Source of the DNA: Ligustrum vulgare
Lineage: Eukaryota > Streptophyta > Magnoliopsida > Lamiales > Oleaceae
DNA length: 64,000 nucleotides
Reading direction: 5' to 3'
Assembly (NCBI GenBank): GCA_963555705.1
Contig: OY743190.1
Coordinates: 9,275,501 to 9,339,500 of the forward strand
This document shows positions 35,985 through 47,974 of the stretch, piece after piece. Position numbers and translations under genes: made by a program. The notes beneath the pieces were generated by a model. The model was not told the DNA's origin and did not search any database. It saw nothing but the letters and a program-made list of their open reading frames with translations. Positions within the stretch are counted from its first letter, which is position 1. Each line of letters begins with the position of its first letter.

Positions 35985-37363
35985 AGTCCGGTTAATGTAA
36001 ATTTATCTTTGTGAACCCTAGAATAGGTGGTGGTAGAGTACAGAGTATTCTTACTCTTGAAACATACCTCTTTGAGTGTTTCTTTATTTCCTCAAAAGAT
36101 CAGAGGTGGTAGGATACGGCTACTCTCGAAACACATCTCTAATTTTGAGGATCATAAATGTTCCCCCCTTTTGTATTTTGCACGTATGACTTGTTTATGC
36201 TTCTTCAGGAGCAATAATAATATCATTTCAGTATGTTTAGATGATAGTTTTTACTTCTTCTGGAGTAAATATGTACTTCTTCTGGAATATATAAGTGCTC
36301 GTGCAAGAACTTTTCCAGACACTTATCATCTAATATTCATCTCATAATACTGATGAGATTATTTTCACATTAGCTATATTCGTGCTATCATGTGATATTA
36401 TCTTATCATATATCAACATTCTCTTATTGGATAATTCATTTTTATCTATCTTTTCAATACAGATAATGGAAACTTCTGGTACCGTTTGATAAAATATTTT
36501 TATCAACATTTACCAACTTTTTGGTAATGATAACTTCTGGTATCATTTGATAAAATATTTTCTAACTTTAGTATTAATAACTTCTGGTATCATTTAATGA
36601 AGCATCAAATAATAATAATATTGTATATATATTAACAATAATAATACTGGGGTTATACCACCACGTATATATTGACAACAACCTCTAATATGTTAGAATT
36701 AACCAACATCTGAGGTGTTTATAAAATTTGAATATATGTAAAATATTCCATGTATTCAATTGATAAACCAACTATATAGGCGGTGTCAACATAATGAAAT
36801 AATTACCTTTCATGAGTGAGCGAGTCATATCTTCCAATCAAGGTATTCATAATAATCCAATCCGTTACGATAATGAGTCATATCCAGTTAATGTATAAAT
36901 CCAGTCCATAATAACTCAATCTATCACGGTATGACAATGATTATATTACTTATACTTTATTTAATTTTTTTTTTTATTTTATCTAATTGATTCCATATTA
37001 GTGTCAATAGATTAAGAATATATATTCTACTTAATGATTAGTAATCATTCATAATTAAACTAATTAATATATATATACCTGCTACCACTAAGTTAGTGGT
37101 CTAGTGGCCTCGTCTATTTATTAGTGCAAGAAAATTTTTTCAGGGCAAACTCGTCCATGGATGATGAAAACTCGTAGGCAGATTCAATATTTTCATATCT
37201 TCGAGATATAATTTGTTTTCTAATACCAAAAACACTAGATTTGAAAAATGAAATGTGGATTAATAATAATCTGGTTTCTGATACATAAGTTCATCATTTA
37301 GATGCAATGTAGAGCATACTCCCGTCATATTACTCAATAGGTTAGAGACTCGTGCTGATAACG

Positions 37364-37596
37364 TGTTGTAAAACTATCAAAATCTAACAAGAAATAGAGA
37401 TAAAGAGATGGATAGCTTCGAGAGAGAGATGGAGAGAATTTCTTCATTCCATTCAAGTGTGTAAAATACAACAATGAAGGCCTCTATTTATATGAAATTC
37501 TATAGGGGCAAAAATAGTCATTAATACAATAATTTATATTATAAATTAGGTAAGGAATTTTATAACATTATAAATTAGGTAAGGAATTTTATAACA
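37364..37596 (-). repeat. 5' LTR of the short-LTR element
   Basis: It is 233 bp and matches the left LTR with few substitutions (for example GATGGATAGCTTCGAG against GATGGAGAGCTTAGAG). Its inner side touches the primer-site-like motif at about 37349-37363. Confidence 0.92.
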
Positions 37597-40002
37597 TCTG
37601 AAATTTTCAAATCACTTTTTATTATCATACACATTTTTCTTCACTTTTTAATCACATATTTTACCTAAAAATATAAATAAATCAATTCATAACAATTACA
37701 ATGTTATCGAACAAAGCCCTAATTATTCAAACATGCTTTGCATTAAATGGTTCGATAATCTTTAGAAATTATGTGTGACAAAAAATTCAAGTTTTTTTCT
37801 CAAGAACATTTTCCAAACACGCAATACGAAGTTAAGTAAGAAAATATAGTATTTTTTAACATGTAAACAAAGTTTCTAGTACCATACTACCCTCTCTCAA
37901 TCAAGACTTGACTAGATTCAGACTTTTTGATGAAAACAAATATTAGTTTCACGTTAAGAACTATGTTGATAATATTTGCTAATTATGTTTGTTTATTTAA
38001 TATTTCGAATGCTAAACAACAAAGTTTGAGATTTGTGAAAAATAAAAAAAATAAAATAAATAAATTAGATAATAGGTAGGGTCATCAAATGAGCATCAGG
38101 TGGGGGCAGCTGGTCAAATAGCTTCGTATTTCAATAGGATGTTATCTTCAATCTTTTCAATCTTGTCATTTATTTTGAAATTGATTTCAATTCCATCATG
38201 TACATTCGAAAATTTATGATTTTCAATTGCGAACCAAAAAAAATGAAGACGAAGAGTTTCATGTTTCATTTGAAAAACTTTTAATGGGAAAATGAAAATT
38301 TTAGATTGTAAACATATAAATAAATATTCTTATTGAAAATAATGAGATTGTTGACAAAATGGAAGAAAAATTGAATATAAAAAATACATTATCAATATTA
38401 CCCACAACTTCCTTGATATGGATAATATATTAATATTAATTAAGAATGAGAATTTCAGTTTCATGAACAATACAAAAATCAGGTTATTATAATATATCAT
38501 TTCAGTTTTGATAAATGAGTTTTAAATTTTAAAAAATTAGGTGATAAATAATATTTATTAATTAAATATACTTAGCTCAAAACAACAAAATTTCTACTTC
38601 ACAAATTAATTAAACATGTTTTTTATGTTTTCTAGGTAAAATGTATGGTTGAAAAATGGGGAGAGAAAATGTATGTAGTTAAAAAGTGATTTGGGGAATT
38701 GTGTAAAAAAAAACATGTTTAAAAACATGTTTGCCAAACGGAGACTTAAATTCACAGATCAAAACACAATTTTTTAGGGATTACGAATTTTAAAGGTCAC
38801 AAATCACAAGTTGCGTGTCACAACCGCCAGTACCCCCACTCGGTTTAATTTCACGATCACGACTAATCGATCACAACTTATTTTCAGGTCACAAATAAAA
38901 ATATTACATGTTACGAGCATTAGTACAACGTCACACCACCACCACCACCAAGGACACAACCCATCAGTGCCGCAACTAGTACCATTACACACACATATCA
39001 TAAATTTGCAAGCATCTTTAGCATCACCAATGGTTGTGTAAAAATAAGTGTAAATTAATATCTTCTAAGTCACTTTTGCATTTCCATTTACGTCGGTTGG
39101 ATTTAAATCAATTTTTTTCTCCAATGGATATATGCAAATTATAAAATTTAAATTCAATTATAACATAATTTTGTTAGCCCGTAAATTTTATTGCCTTTGT
39201 TTGGTAATCGCTCATAAATAGTTGTTTATAAATAACGACATATCAACATTTGATTGATCCATTTTTTCAAAAGTCAAAAATGATGGTAAGAATATTTGAC
39301 CAGTCAAAATAATCAACTTTTCAATAAAACAGACCAATGAAATTTTGTTGTGCGACCGCTTATATAAATTTTTTTTACCAGACAGAGTTTATATTAATCT
39401 ATTTTTTATTTGAGCATATATAATTACGAACAAATTGATCTAAAAAATTCAAAATTTGGTTAGGAAAATAAAAATATTAAGAAATTTAGAAAATGCAAAT
39501 ATATATATAAAAAAAATTCAAATCTTAATGTAAATTAGCCTATGTTTGATTCTGATTAAAATTTGATTTTAATCTGAAATTAAAGTTAATAATAAACTTT
39601 AACCATATTTATGAGATCCACAACTTTTCAATCACACATCTTATCAAGTTTTATCAAATTTTACTAAAAATATGATTTTAAATTTTAATCTATACCAAAT
39701 AGGAGCTTAATGTAATAGATTTAAAATGTATATCTCACATCAAAATTTTATGATGATTATTTTGGTAAAATTTGTTCTATGTGAAGATTTAAAAAATGAT
39801 GTAAATTTAAAACACTTTCTGTGTACATTTTTTGTCGAAAATGTAATGTACATCTCCAACAGGATTCTTCATTCCAGAATGAAAGCAAAGAAGAGCGCGT
39901 GCGTGCGTGCGCGCGCACTCACATATATATATAATTTTATTTTTTTGAAAGTGCAAATTGCATATATTTTATACCTTGATTTGTTACCGATATTGTACCA
40001 AG
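37597..40002. other. Intergenic, MITE-rich
   Basis: No gene is seen. 37602-37725 is the right half of the MITE split by the LTR element. 38610-38752 is a family copy (ATGTTTTCTAGGTAAAATG, GTTAAAAAGTGATTTGGGG, ending TTTGCCAAACGGAG). 39194-39387 runs from CTTTGTTTGGTAA to TTACCAGACAGAG. 39540-39715 resembles the repeat at 1308-1436. Microsatellites are (ACC)n at 38935-38950 and GTGCGTGCGTGCGCGCGC at about 39899-39916. Confidence 0.5.
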
Positions 40003-40821
40003 TAGGTATGAGCGTGATTCCATATGGTTTTGGTCCCCAAGGAACCGAAACGAACCGAACCAATAACCGATAGTTCTTTTGTTGGTTCTTTTTGTAAGAG
40101 AAGAACCAAATCGTTCGGTTCTTTTGCTTCTGGTTCTGGTTCCGATTTCCTAAACAAAAAATTTCAAACTTAAGCGATGAAATCATGGTAGATTTTGGCT
40201 GGTAAGAGTCGTAAGACGGTAAGGTCATCTATTTTGATCAAAATGCGAATATAACACTCAAAATCCTTGACATCAAAATATTCACTCCCTTCCAGACAGT
40301 AACGTATCTCCTCATTCTCATGTATGTGGTCCTTTTAAAAACTCTTCATTTTCTACTCGTAGTTCTCCACCTTTTCAGGAACAGTCGCACAAGTCCAACA
40401 AATCCTTGAAAACAAGATAACAATTAATTGTAAGATGAAGAATGAAGATTTATTCATTGTTGATTCTTGAAAACTGACAGTTGAAGGCTTGCAGCTGAAT
40501 GACAGGACCAGTGAAAGAAAAATGATTTCTGATTTTTTGTTTATTACTCGTTTTGCTTATAGTTATTATAATGTTGAATGAGTTAATAGTTGTTGGGTAA
40601 TTGATATTGACTAATGGATCGGATAACATGCATTAAGATTAAGAATTGTTGATTTTTTTAAATTTATATTTTAAAAAATAATATATAAAAATCATTTTTC
40701 TTCTATCGATTCTGGTTCTTAACCAAGAACCGGAACCGATGGTACTTAATTTTTAGAATCAGAACCGTTTAAAATTTTGATAGAACCGAATCACTGGTTC
40801 CAGTTCTTTTGCTCAGGCCTA
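40003..40821. mobile_element. Non-autonomous hAT element
   Basis: The left end is TAGGTATGAGC and the right end GCTCAGGCCTA. The 8-bp duplication GTACCAAG flanks it at 39995-40002 and 40822-40829. Subterminal GAACCGAACC/GGTTCTGGTTCC words appear in both orientations, as in 23806-24789. It is 819 bp without transposase. Confidence 0.88.
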
Positions 40822-40849
40822 GTACCAAGTGTTTGGAGTCTATAAGTAG

Positions 40850-41018
40850 CCTCTGTTTGGTAACATTGTTTGATTTATAAATTGGTTTATTTATGATTTT
40901 AAGGTAAAAAGTAGTGGTTGAAATTGGAGAGAGAATGTATATGATTAAAAAATGATTTGAAAAATTGTATAATTTATAAGCTGGTTTATAAACAACAAAA
41001 GTACGATTTCCAAACGAA
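40850..41018. repeat. GTTTGG-family MITE
   Basis: It begins CCTCTGTTTGGTAACATTG, carries GTAGTGGTTGAAATTGGAGAGAG and GATTAAAAAATGATTTGAAA, and ends GATTTCCAAACGAA. The remaining 41019-41164 shows nothing recognisable. A further MITE half (41165-41245) abuts the gypsy LTR and resumes at 52758-52870. Confidence 0.6.
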
Positions 41019-41245
41019 TTTTTATGTGAGATCTCGTTTCAACCTCGTCTGTGTGTTAATATAATTTTGGTGTCGGAGCCAAACATACGAACTCCTGCAG
41101 TGAGCTGTGAGCATTCATGATCAATGGTCGTTTTTCACTTTCTCTACACTTTATTAGGCCAAGTATTTAAAAATAAATGATACATTTACAAAAAATAATT
41201 TGGTAAGTTTGAAAATTTTGTTTTTAAACCAATTATAATCTACAT

Positions 41246-41924
41246 TGTTGACCACAAAATTTGGTAGGACCTTGAATCAACACGTCTCAGCTCCTCCCTC
41301 TTAAACATGTGGATCTCCTGCGCACTAGGACAAACAATCAGCTTACAAAGGGGGCCGAGGTGGCTCCCATTTGTACTCCAATGCCTAAGTCAGTACTCAT
41401 TTCAAGTAAATATAAATTGGGTGCGGGAAATATAAGTGTGTAAAAGAGAAAAAAGGGAGTGTGATTTTATATATTGAGTTTCTAACCTTTTTTTTGGAGC
41501 CAAATGTGCTCTATTTATAGAAGGAGTTATTGTCTCAGATGGTGACACGTGTTGGGCTTTACACGTATCTTCCCCCTAACCGTTGGAGAGGTAAGCCAAT
41601 TGTTTGGATGTAATCATTGCTACACGCCGTAGGGGAGGGACGCCCATCATGTTCTCCATAAAGGTAATGTCTTATCAAGCCACAGTCAATGGAGATTGTC
41701 ACGTCTCTCTGACACCCTCTCTTGTCCCATCACTGATCTAGGGCGATACAACAGAATACCTTGTCTCATCACAAACCAGTTCCCCCGAAGGGGCTCCGGC
41801 GATATTCCACATCGGCGATTGGACCAGGTAAGGCCCTAGGTACTATTCATAGCTGACGTCCATTGGGCCTCTCTTGTGCCCCTACTGGCGATCTGTTAGG
41901 TTCATTTTAGGCACGGTCTCAACA
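41246..41924 (-). repeat. 3' LTR of the gypsy element
   Basis: It is 679 bp. It keeps about 130 bp around 41520-41660 (from AAGGAGTTATTGTCTCAG to CATAAAGGTAATG) that the 5' LTR has lost. Confidence 0.92.
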
Positions 41925-42817
41925 CTAGTCCCTCAAATTCGACGTGGTCATTTATGGGCGAATCGAATTTGCCACAGACCTGATGCTACGATTTTGTTTC
42001 AGGAATTTCGCGCAAATAAACAATCACCTGATCGTGGATTATCATGAAACCATTAATTATACCTATTACCACCATTTTTATTATTTCTGGCGCTTTCTAA
42101 TTAATTCGAGGTTGGTTGTCTAGGTGCTACTCTGCAGTGTTTCGAGCTTACGGGGTGTTCAGTGATCTTCTGTGGTGCGAAAATTCACGAGAGTGGCGAC
42201 CTTTATGTTTATTCTTCCTCCTAGATGGACATTGGGAGATACAAGCGCGTTTTGTAGGCGGCACATTTATAGCAAAGAAATGATTAGCGCCCTTTTCCAA
42301 AAAAAGCAAAGGGGAGGGCGTTATACTAAGCGTGGAGTGCACCTTAGCAGTTGAATGGTTTCTCTTTTTTTTTTTAAATCCCCAAACGGTTGGCACTTTA
42401 ACTTACCCTTCTCCCAAGACACATGGACTGCTCCAACCTATCTCGCGGTTCAAATATCAAGGGCTTAAGTCTACTGGGTTCCCTACTAAATTTTCTTCAT
42501 CTCAGGCTTTCTTCCTTCTCACATTCCTGGAGTTCTCTTAAAAAACTTCTTTGCGAAGGTTATTTTCTTACTCCCTTCACGCGAGCTTTTTAGCATTCTT
42601 GAGGATTTCAACTTTGCAAGTCACTCTAATCAGCCAACATCTTCCATCGACGCATTTCTCATTTGATTATTGGACTCCAAATTTTTACTCCTTTCAGGTA
42701 AATTCCCTTTCTCTTGTGTGCACAAAGCTTTTTAATTTTCAATTTTTGAGTGCTTGTTTGAAAATTCCTTTTTGCATTTTTGTTCTTTTCTGGATAAGTT
42801 TGGATTTTTGAGTAAAA

Positions 42818-45373
42818 ATGGAAAGAGTTGAGGAAATGCGTTCTCAGGAGTACTTGGCAATGGCGATTCCTATCAGAGGTTTCTGCCCTTTGTCCTTGTT
42901 GATTTTTAGTTCTCGCTTGTTTAGGGAGTAGATTAAGCGGAGGAATAGGAAATACGGCAGTATAATTTGTTTGGATGATTTTGACAGTGAAGAAGAAAAG
43001 AACCAAACCTACATGGCTCACTTATCTTCTGATGAGGAAGCTTTGCTGGGAGAACTCCGAAGTAAGCGAGATAGAGACCTAAGGGGAGAAGGGACGACAG
43101 GATCTTCGTCCGGTCCGGAAAATTTTGGTTTGGGTCCAAGGGCCCCCATTCAGGGCACATAGAGAGGAGTTAGGGTTATTCGAGGAGGAAATTGCCCAAG
43201 TTGAAGGTTGGGTTGACCATGTAAACAAAGTGTCAGGGTACCATGTGGATCCTGATCCGAACCCAGAGTCATGAGAAAGTAGTGAAATAGCCTCAGAGAT
43301 CCGGGGTATTGACTTGATGGGTGCCCCTTCAAAGTTCAGAATACCAGAAGGGGTTCGGCTGGTGCATCCTACACCTTCTTGCTGGCCTTGCAGCCCTCCG
43401 CCAGGCCATGTGGCGATCTGCTATGACACTTTGCTGTGTGGGATGAGGCTCCCTCTGCATCCTTTCTTCAGGGCACTACTTAGGAGCTATAACTTATTCC
43501 CTTATTAGGTAGCTCCGAACTTCTGGACACAAGCGGTCGGCATTTGGTTGGTGTGGCAAGAGGTCAACCCAGACTACCCTATCTCCTTGCACATAATCCA
43601 CACCTTATATACTTTGAAGAAATCCGTCAAGAGGGGTAAGGACGTGAGGTCGGATGTGAAGGACTGGTATTATTTATCTCCTAGGGGCTCTTACCCCCAT
43701 CATCACTGGACATCCTACCTCTATAAAGAATTTGAGGAACCAGTGGTTTTGGGTTGCAGGGGAGTAGCAGAGATCACCTGTAGACCCTACTCCAGAGATC
43801 ACCGTTCCCCGAACTCTTTGCTCTCCGCGTGAGTCTTATTTTGTTTCACCTTTTCAAATGTGGGTGCATACTTTATATTTCATGTTTTCCGTTCACCACC
43901 TCTAACGCATTTTCTTGCTCTGTTTGTTATCCCAGGGTCTACTTTTTCCTGACTTCTTTCCAATGCTGATTTATCAGCAGCGAGGAGGTTGTTTGCGTTC
44001 CGGGGCACTTTCCAAAAAATTATCCAACAAAACAAGCTCTTCGTCAAACATGGCCTTATGAGAGCTATGAGTAAGTAGAACCCTTCATCTTCTCTGTTTC
44101 ATCTATTTCGGCATTCCGGGGCTAATTTTCCTCCCTTTGCTGTCAGATTCCAAAGACTTCCCTAAGATATCCTTGAAGGGGCTCATGTCAAAGAAGATCC
44201 CTCCCGCTCTTCGCCAGGGGAGCGAAGTGTATCCGAGGCATCCACTGCTCGTCTTGAAGGTCCTCTTCCGACACTCTTGCCACCTCCCACCTTGTTGCCA
44301 ATTGTCCCACAATTGCTAGATCTTGGGAAAGGGGTTGACCCTACAAAGGCTCGTGCTATTGGAAAGGGAAAAAGGTCTGACCGAGGTAGTGTCAGAAGGG
44401 AGAAGGAGCCAAAAAAGGACCTACCCCAGGATTCCCCGTATGAGGATATTTTTGAGTCGGTGTCCGAGGATGAGCCTGCTCATTTAAAAAGGCTGAGGAG
44501 GGGCAAGGATACTAGTTCTGCGCCCCCACCACCAGAAATGCAAGAGTTAGAGGATGAGCCTTTCGTGTAAATTCTTGAGGTGGGTTATGACGTGACCCCT
44601 GCGACGGTCGAGGAGCTTAAGCAGATTAAGGCCAGTGTCCTTCCCAGAGATGTCACTTTTGATCCCAGCCTGTTTGACTCTCCCAACTCTCCACCTGCCA
44701 GGGCTGCTTTGACTATGGAGCAATTTTGGACTGAGTGCTGGTCTGCCTTTTCCTCTAGCGTCACTCCTACCCGGAAACTACTTGCTGCCAAGGCCATGAA
44801 TGCTAGAGCTTTGGCCCTCATAGATGAGGTGGAATCCTCTGTGATGTATGCACAGTGTGATAAAAGGGATGCGGAGACCGCACTTCGTCATGTAGACCAT
44901 ATGTCAATTGTCTATAGCTTGCAAATCCTCCTCAGCTAACAGAGCTCTTGCAAAGCGCCTTAAGGAGGATAACGAAAAGCTAAGACATGATCTCTATAGC
45001 GGTCGAGGTAGCAGAAATTACTGCTAAACTGGAGGGGGAGGTGGAGGTCCGAAAAAAGGCCGAGGAGGATTACACCTCTTTGGAACGGCACATCGAGTCC
45101 CGGATTAAGGAAGCCCTGGAGCTGACTATTGCAACTCGGGTGGAGGAAGTCGTGGGGACCAAGGTGTTAGAGGCGGTTCAAAATTTTAAAGATACTTTTG
45201 AAGAGACACCTGAGTATGAGGCTATGCAGAGGATCTTTGGGAACATAGGGGCTCGAATGGCGCTAGGAGATGTGAAGGAGGCTTTCCCCGACCTAGACCA
45301 TTCTCAAATTGAGGCTCTGTACCGCGAACCACAAGACACGGAGGAAGGTGGTCCTATTGACCCCTCTTGTTGA
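42818..45373 (+). pseudogene. Antisense additional ORF of the Tat element (Transposase_28/'gypsy type transposon' domain)
   Basis: This gene-like region runs opposite to gag-pol. ATG 42818 opens a short first exon (MERVEEMRSQEYLAMAIPIR, possible donor before GTTTCTGCC). Coding pieces follow at 42971-43162 (acidic), 43314-43832 (the conserved domain: CGMRLPLHPFFRALLRSYNL, then a TAG at 43506, then FWTQAVGIWLVWQEV and KDWYYLSPRG), 44277-44939 (Pro/acidic-rich, in two pieces separated by a stop), and 44987-45373 (coiled-coil, ending DPSC). The domain matches what is annotated in plants as 'putative gypsy type transposon'. Its function is unknown. It has several stops, so it is taken as decayed. 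Confidence 0.75.
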
Positions 45374-46154
45374 CATTATGCCCAACGGGAACTTTGCAAA
45401 AGATGCCCCTCCCCTTATTGTTTTTTTTAAAACAATGTAATTTCTTCACTTGATTTGATAGTGTTTTTTATGGAATTTAACATTTGCTGCCTCTATTTGT
45501 GTAAATTTTTATGTATGAATCCTATATGAATTCATTTTGATAGTCCCTCAGACATAGTCAATTCAAGATATTTATGTTTACTGAGTAGGTTTGATTGATA
45601 AGTGTTTGGTTCCATCGACACCCCAGTCCCTAGGGTGCATCATTTTATCGAATTTACTCTTTTGATAAAGCGTCACAGTCGTTGGTGGTTTGTCACCTTT
45701 GGTCGAGGCACGATAAACGTTGGGCGGGTTCATAAGAGTCCCTTGCATAAAAGGTTTAAGCATAGTAATCGAGGAGCTTGAATGCTTCGTTTTCATCTTT
45801 TACATTTGCCCTGTCCAACAGAGAGAATTTGATGGGATTGGACAATATTACCTAATCAATGGAAAGTTGAATTTCAAATATTCATAACCTATTTCACTTA
45901 AAATTCGTCGAATTTTACCGTTGAATTGTACTCTCATTACTAAGACCAAAATTAGCTCCAACAATTTTTGTGACAATTTATTGAAGCATAATTCCTTGCA
46001 AATGATAAAGTTTTATGTGACGGGTTTCGTTTTTGGTTTTAACTAGGAAATGCTGGTGAATCTACTTGCCATGAATTTCAATAAGTAGCCCTTCATTATA
46101 CAATTATTATCGCTAAGTCATGCGAGGATATTACATACTAAGGGGAAGTTGATT
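45374..46154. other. Noncoding part of the gypsy element between converging ORFs
   Basis: This stretch lies between the end of the plus-strand antisense ORF and the end of the minus-strand integrase region. A T-rich run and AATGTAATTTC near 45420-45440 could serve 3'-end formation of the antisense transcript. Nothing else was recognised. Confidence 0.4.
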
Positions 46155-47601
46155 TTATTGAAAATAGCAGAGAAGATGATCCGTGTTCCAAGGATTATGC
46201 AGGGGGACCCCAGATAGATCTTCTATCTTGAAAGTACCGGGTACTACCTCAGCAACGACTTTAAAAGGCCCCTCCCAATTAGGACCTAAGGTCCCTACTC
46301 CTGGTTCCTGAGTAGAAGGAAGGACCTTTTTGAGGATCAAGTCCCCGGTCCTAAAGAATCATTTCGTTACCTTCTTGTTGTAGTAGCGGGTCATTTTTTC
46401 TTGGTAACGAGCCAACACAACTTGTGAGTAATTCCTTTTTTCTAGGAGGAAATCCAAGTTTTCCTTTTGAGCCTCTTCATTTATCGCCTCATCGTAATAA
46501 ATTTGACGAAAGGAAGGCACTCCAATTTCTACCGGGCATACTGCCTCGGATCCATACGCCATGGAGAATGGGGTTTCCCCTGTTACAGTGTGAGAGGTAG
46601 TCCGAAGTGCCGTAAGACTTGTGGGAGTTCATCTACCCACGCACCCTTCTTTGATTCCAGCTTCCTTTTCAGATTTTTTTTATGGTTTTTTCATGGTCTC
46701 GACCTGCACATTTTCCTGTGGGTGGTGTGGAGATGAAAATAACTTGCAGATTCCCAAAATCATCGCATAATTCGTCGATCCTTCTATTTTTGAACTGCTT
46801 CGCATTGTCACTCACCAAAGAGTGTGGAACTCCAAACCTACATATAATGTTCTTCTAGATGAACTTGGAAGTGTTGGCTTCAGTGATCCTCATCAGGGGT
46901 TCCGCCTCGACCCATTTGGTGAAGTAGTCTATTGCAACTATACCGAAGCAATTGTTACCAGTGCCTCGGGGCATAGTGCCAATAATATTGACTTCCCACT
47001 TCGCAAAGGGCTAGGGACTGGTTATCACCGTCAACTCGTGGTGAGGCCGATGTGGTATGGTAGCATGCCTTTGACATTTATCGTATCTTCGAACAAAGTT
47101 ATGGGAATCTTTCCGCATAGTTGGCCAAAAATACTCCTGTTTCAAGGATTTCCGGGCCAACGATAATGCTCCAGCATGGTTGCCCCAAATACCCTCATGA
47201 ATTTCCTTCATTATATATTGTCCGTCCTTCGGCCCGACGCATCGCAACAAAGGAAAGGTGTAACTCCGCTTATAAAGTAAACCATCCAGAAGGACAAAAT
47301 TGGCGGCATACCTTTGTAGTTTCCGAGCTTCTTTTGGCTCGTATGGTAGAGTTTGATATTTCAAGTAGGCCAGAATGGGAGTCATCCAAGAACACTCTTC
47401 TTCTATCACCAAAACCTCTGCCCCCAGTTCAATGGAGGAGACCGGTAGATGTTCAATTTGCACCATAATGAGGAGCTCGGGGCTGCTTGCCAGTTTAGAC
47501 AAGGCATCCACATTAGAGTTCTCAGTTCTGGGAATATGAAGCAATTCAATCTTTTCGAAATGGACTGCTAAATCTTTCACTTTCCTCAAGTATGTAATCA
47601 T
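46155..47601 (-). pseudogene. Gypsy integrase region, frameshifted
   Basis: 47601-47011 encodes the linker (LLHIPRTENSNVDALSKLAS) and the zinc-binding start of integrase (EIHEGIWGNHAGALSLARKS, YFWPTMRKD, RRYDKCQRH). The first Cys of the HHCC pair appears as Tyr, a G-to-A change. The catalytic core follows in other frames (VAIDYFTKWVEAEPL, SLVSDNAKQF) with several breaks to about 46565. 46562-46155 gives the C-terminal part with MAYGSEAVCPVEIGVPS and a GPNWEGPFKV tail, split near 46350. It is clearly inactive. Confidence 0.88.
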
Positions 47602-47634
47602 AGCTGGCTCTCTGGCAGAAAGTTGTCCTTTAAC

Positions 47635-47913
47635 TTAGCATATAACAAGTTGAGAGTCACTGTTCGCCGCTAACGACTTAATTTTCAGAGCTATTGCAAG
47701 CCTTAGTCCATCCAAGAGTGATTCGTATTCCGCGACATTATTCGAAGCTTTAAAGCTGAAGCGGACCGCGCTGTGCAACTTAAGCCCCTCCGAGTTTATC
47801 AATATTACTCCCGCCCCAGATCTTCCTTCAGCGGAGGACCCATCAACGAACAGCCTCCACTCAAGGTTGTCACCCATGTTCTCTCTCGACCTTGGGTGGA
47901 TGCGTAAACTCAA
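47635..47913 (-). pseudogene. Second (archaeal-like) RNase H of the Tat element
   Basis: EWRLFVDGSSAEGRSGAGVILI begins the domain, with the catalytic Asp in FVDGSS. NNVAEYESLLDGLRLAIAL supplies the Glu, and AANSDSQLV the next Asp. It lies between the ordinary RNase H and integrase, as in Tat/Ogre elements. It ends at a stop at 47635. Confidence 0.85.
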
Positions 47914-47974
47914 CTATGAAATCTGTTAACGCTTGACCCTTTACAGTTGTCCGAGGCACATAATGCAGGTCGTA

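Larger units (their letters stand above)
34379..36547 (-). repeat. Right cluster of conserved-loop hairpins
   Basis: Hairpins occur at 34379-34391 (GAAC-ttctg-GTTC), 34420-34434 (TGAAC-ttctg-GTTCA), 36198-36213 (TGCT-tcttcagg-AGCA), 36250-36269 (TTTACT-tcttctgg-AGTAAA), 36272-36291 (imperfect) and 36526-36547 (AATGATA-acttctgg-TATCATT). The core ACTTCTGG recurs at 36471 and 36579 with weaker arms. The cluster lies on both sides of the LOG-like ORF. Sense-strand loops are CAGAA or CTGAA. Confidence 0.7.
28745..37596 (-). mobile_element. Short-LTR retroelement lacking gag-pol, with cargo and nested CACTA
   Basis: LTRs 28745-28979 and 37364-37596 share ends (TGTTGTAAAAC...TTTTATAACA) and are about 235 bp. 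On the minus strand a purine tract AAAGGGGGGG abuts the left LTR, and CGTTATCAGCACGAG, a primer-site-like sequence seen in some plant copia elements, follows the right LTR; hence the minus orientation. Removing the CACTA insertion leaves about 5.9 kb with no gag, protease, integrase or RT. The contents are diverged 70-bp repeats, conserved-loop hairpins, a cysteine-rich ORF remnant and a LOG-like ORF. Flanking 5-mers (TAACT and TCTGA) do not match, so the target duplication is lost or the ends are not original. Confidence 0.85.

Noticed and set aside
36027..36347. 106-codon plus-strand ORF after the LOG-like ORF
   Set aside because: It has low-complexity hydrophobic composition, no domain, and runs through the hairpin region.
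30042..36547. CRISPR-like or tRNA-like interpretation of the hairpins
   Set aside because: Spacing is irregular, stems are unrelated and the context is a plant LTR element; none folds as a cloverleaf.
28745..37601. Target duplication of the short-LTR element
   Set aside because: TAACT and TCTGA flank the LTRs and do not match; the split MITE supports insertion, but I do not claim a duplication.
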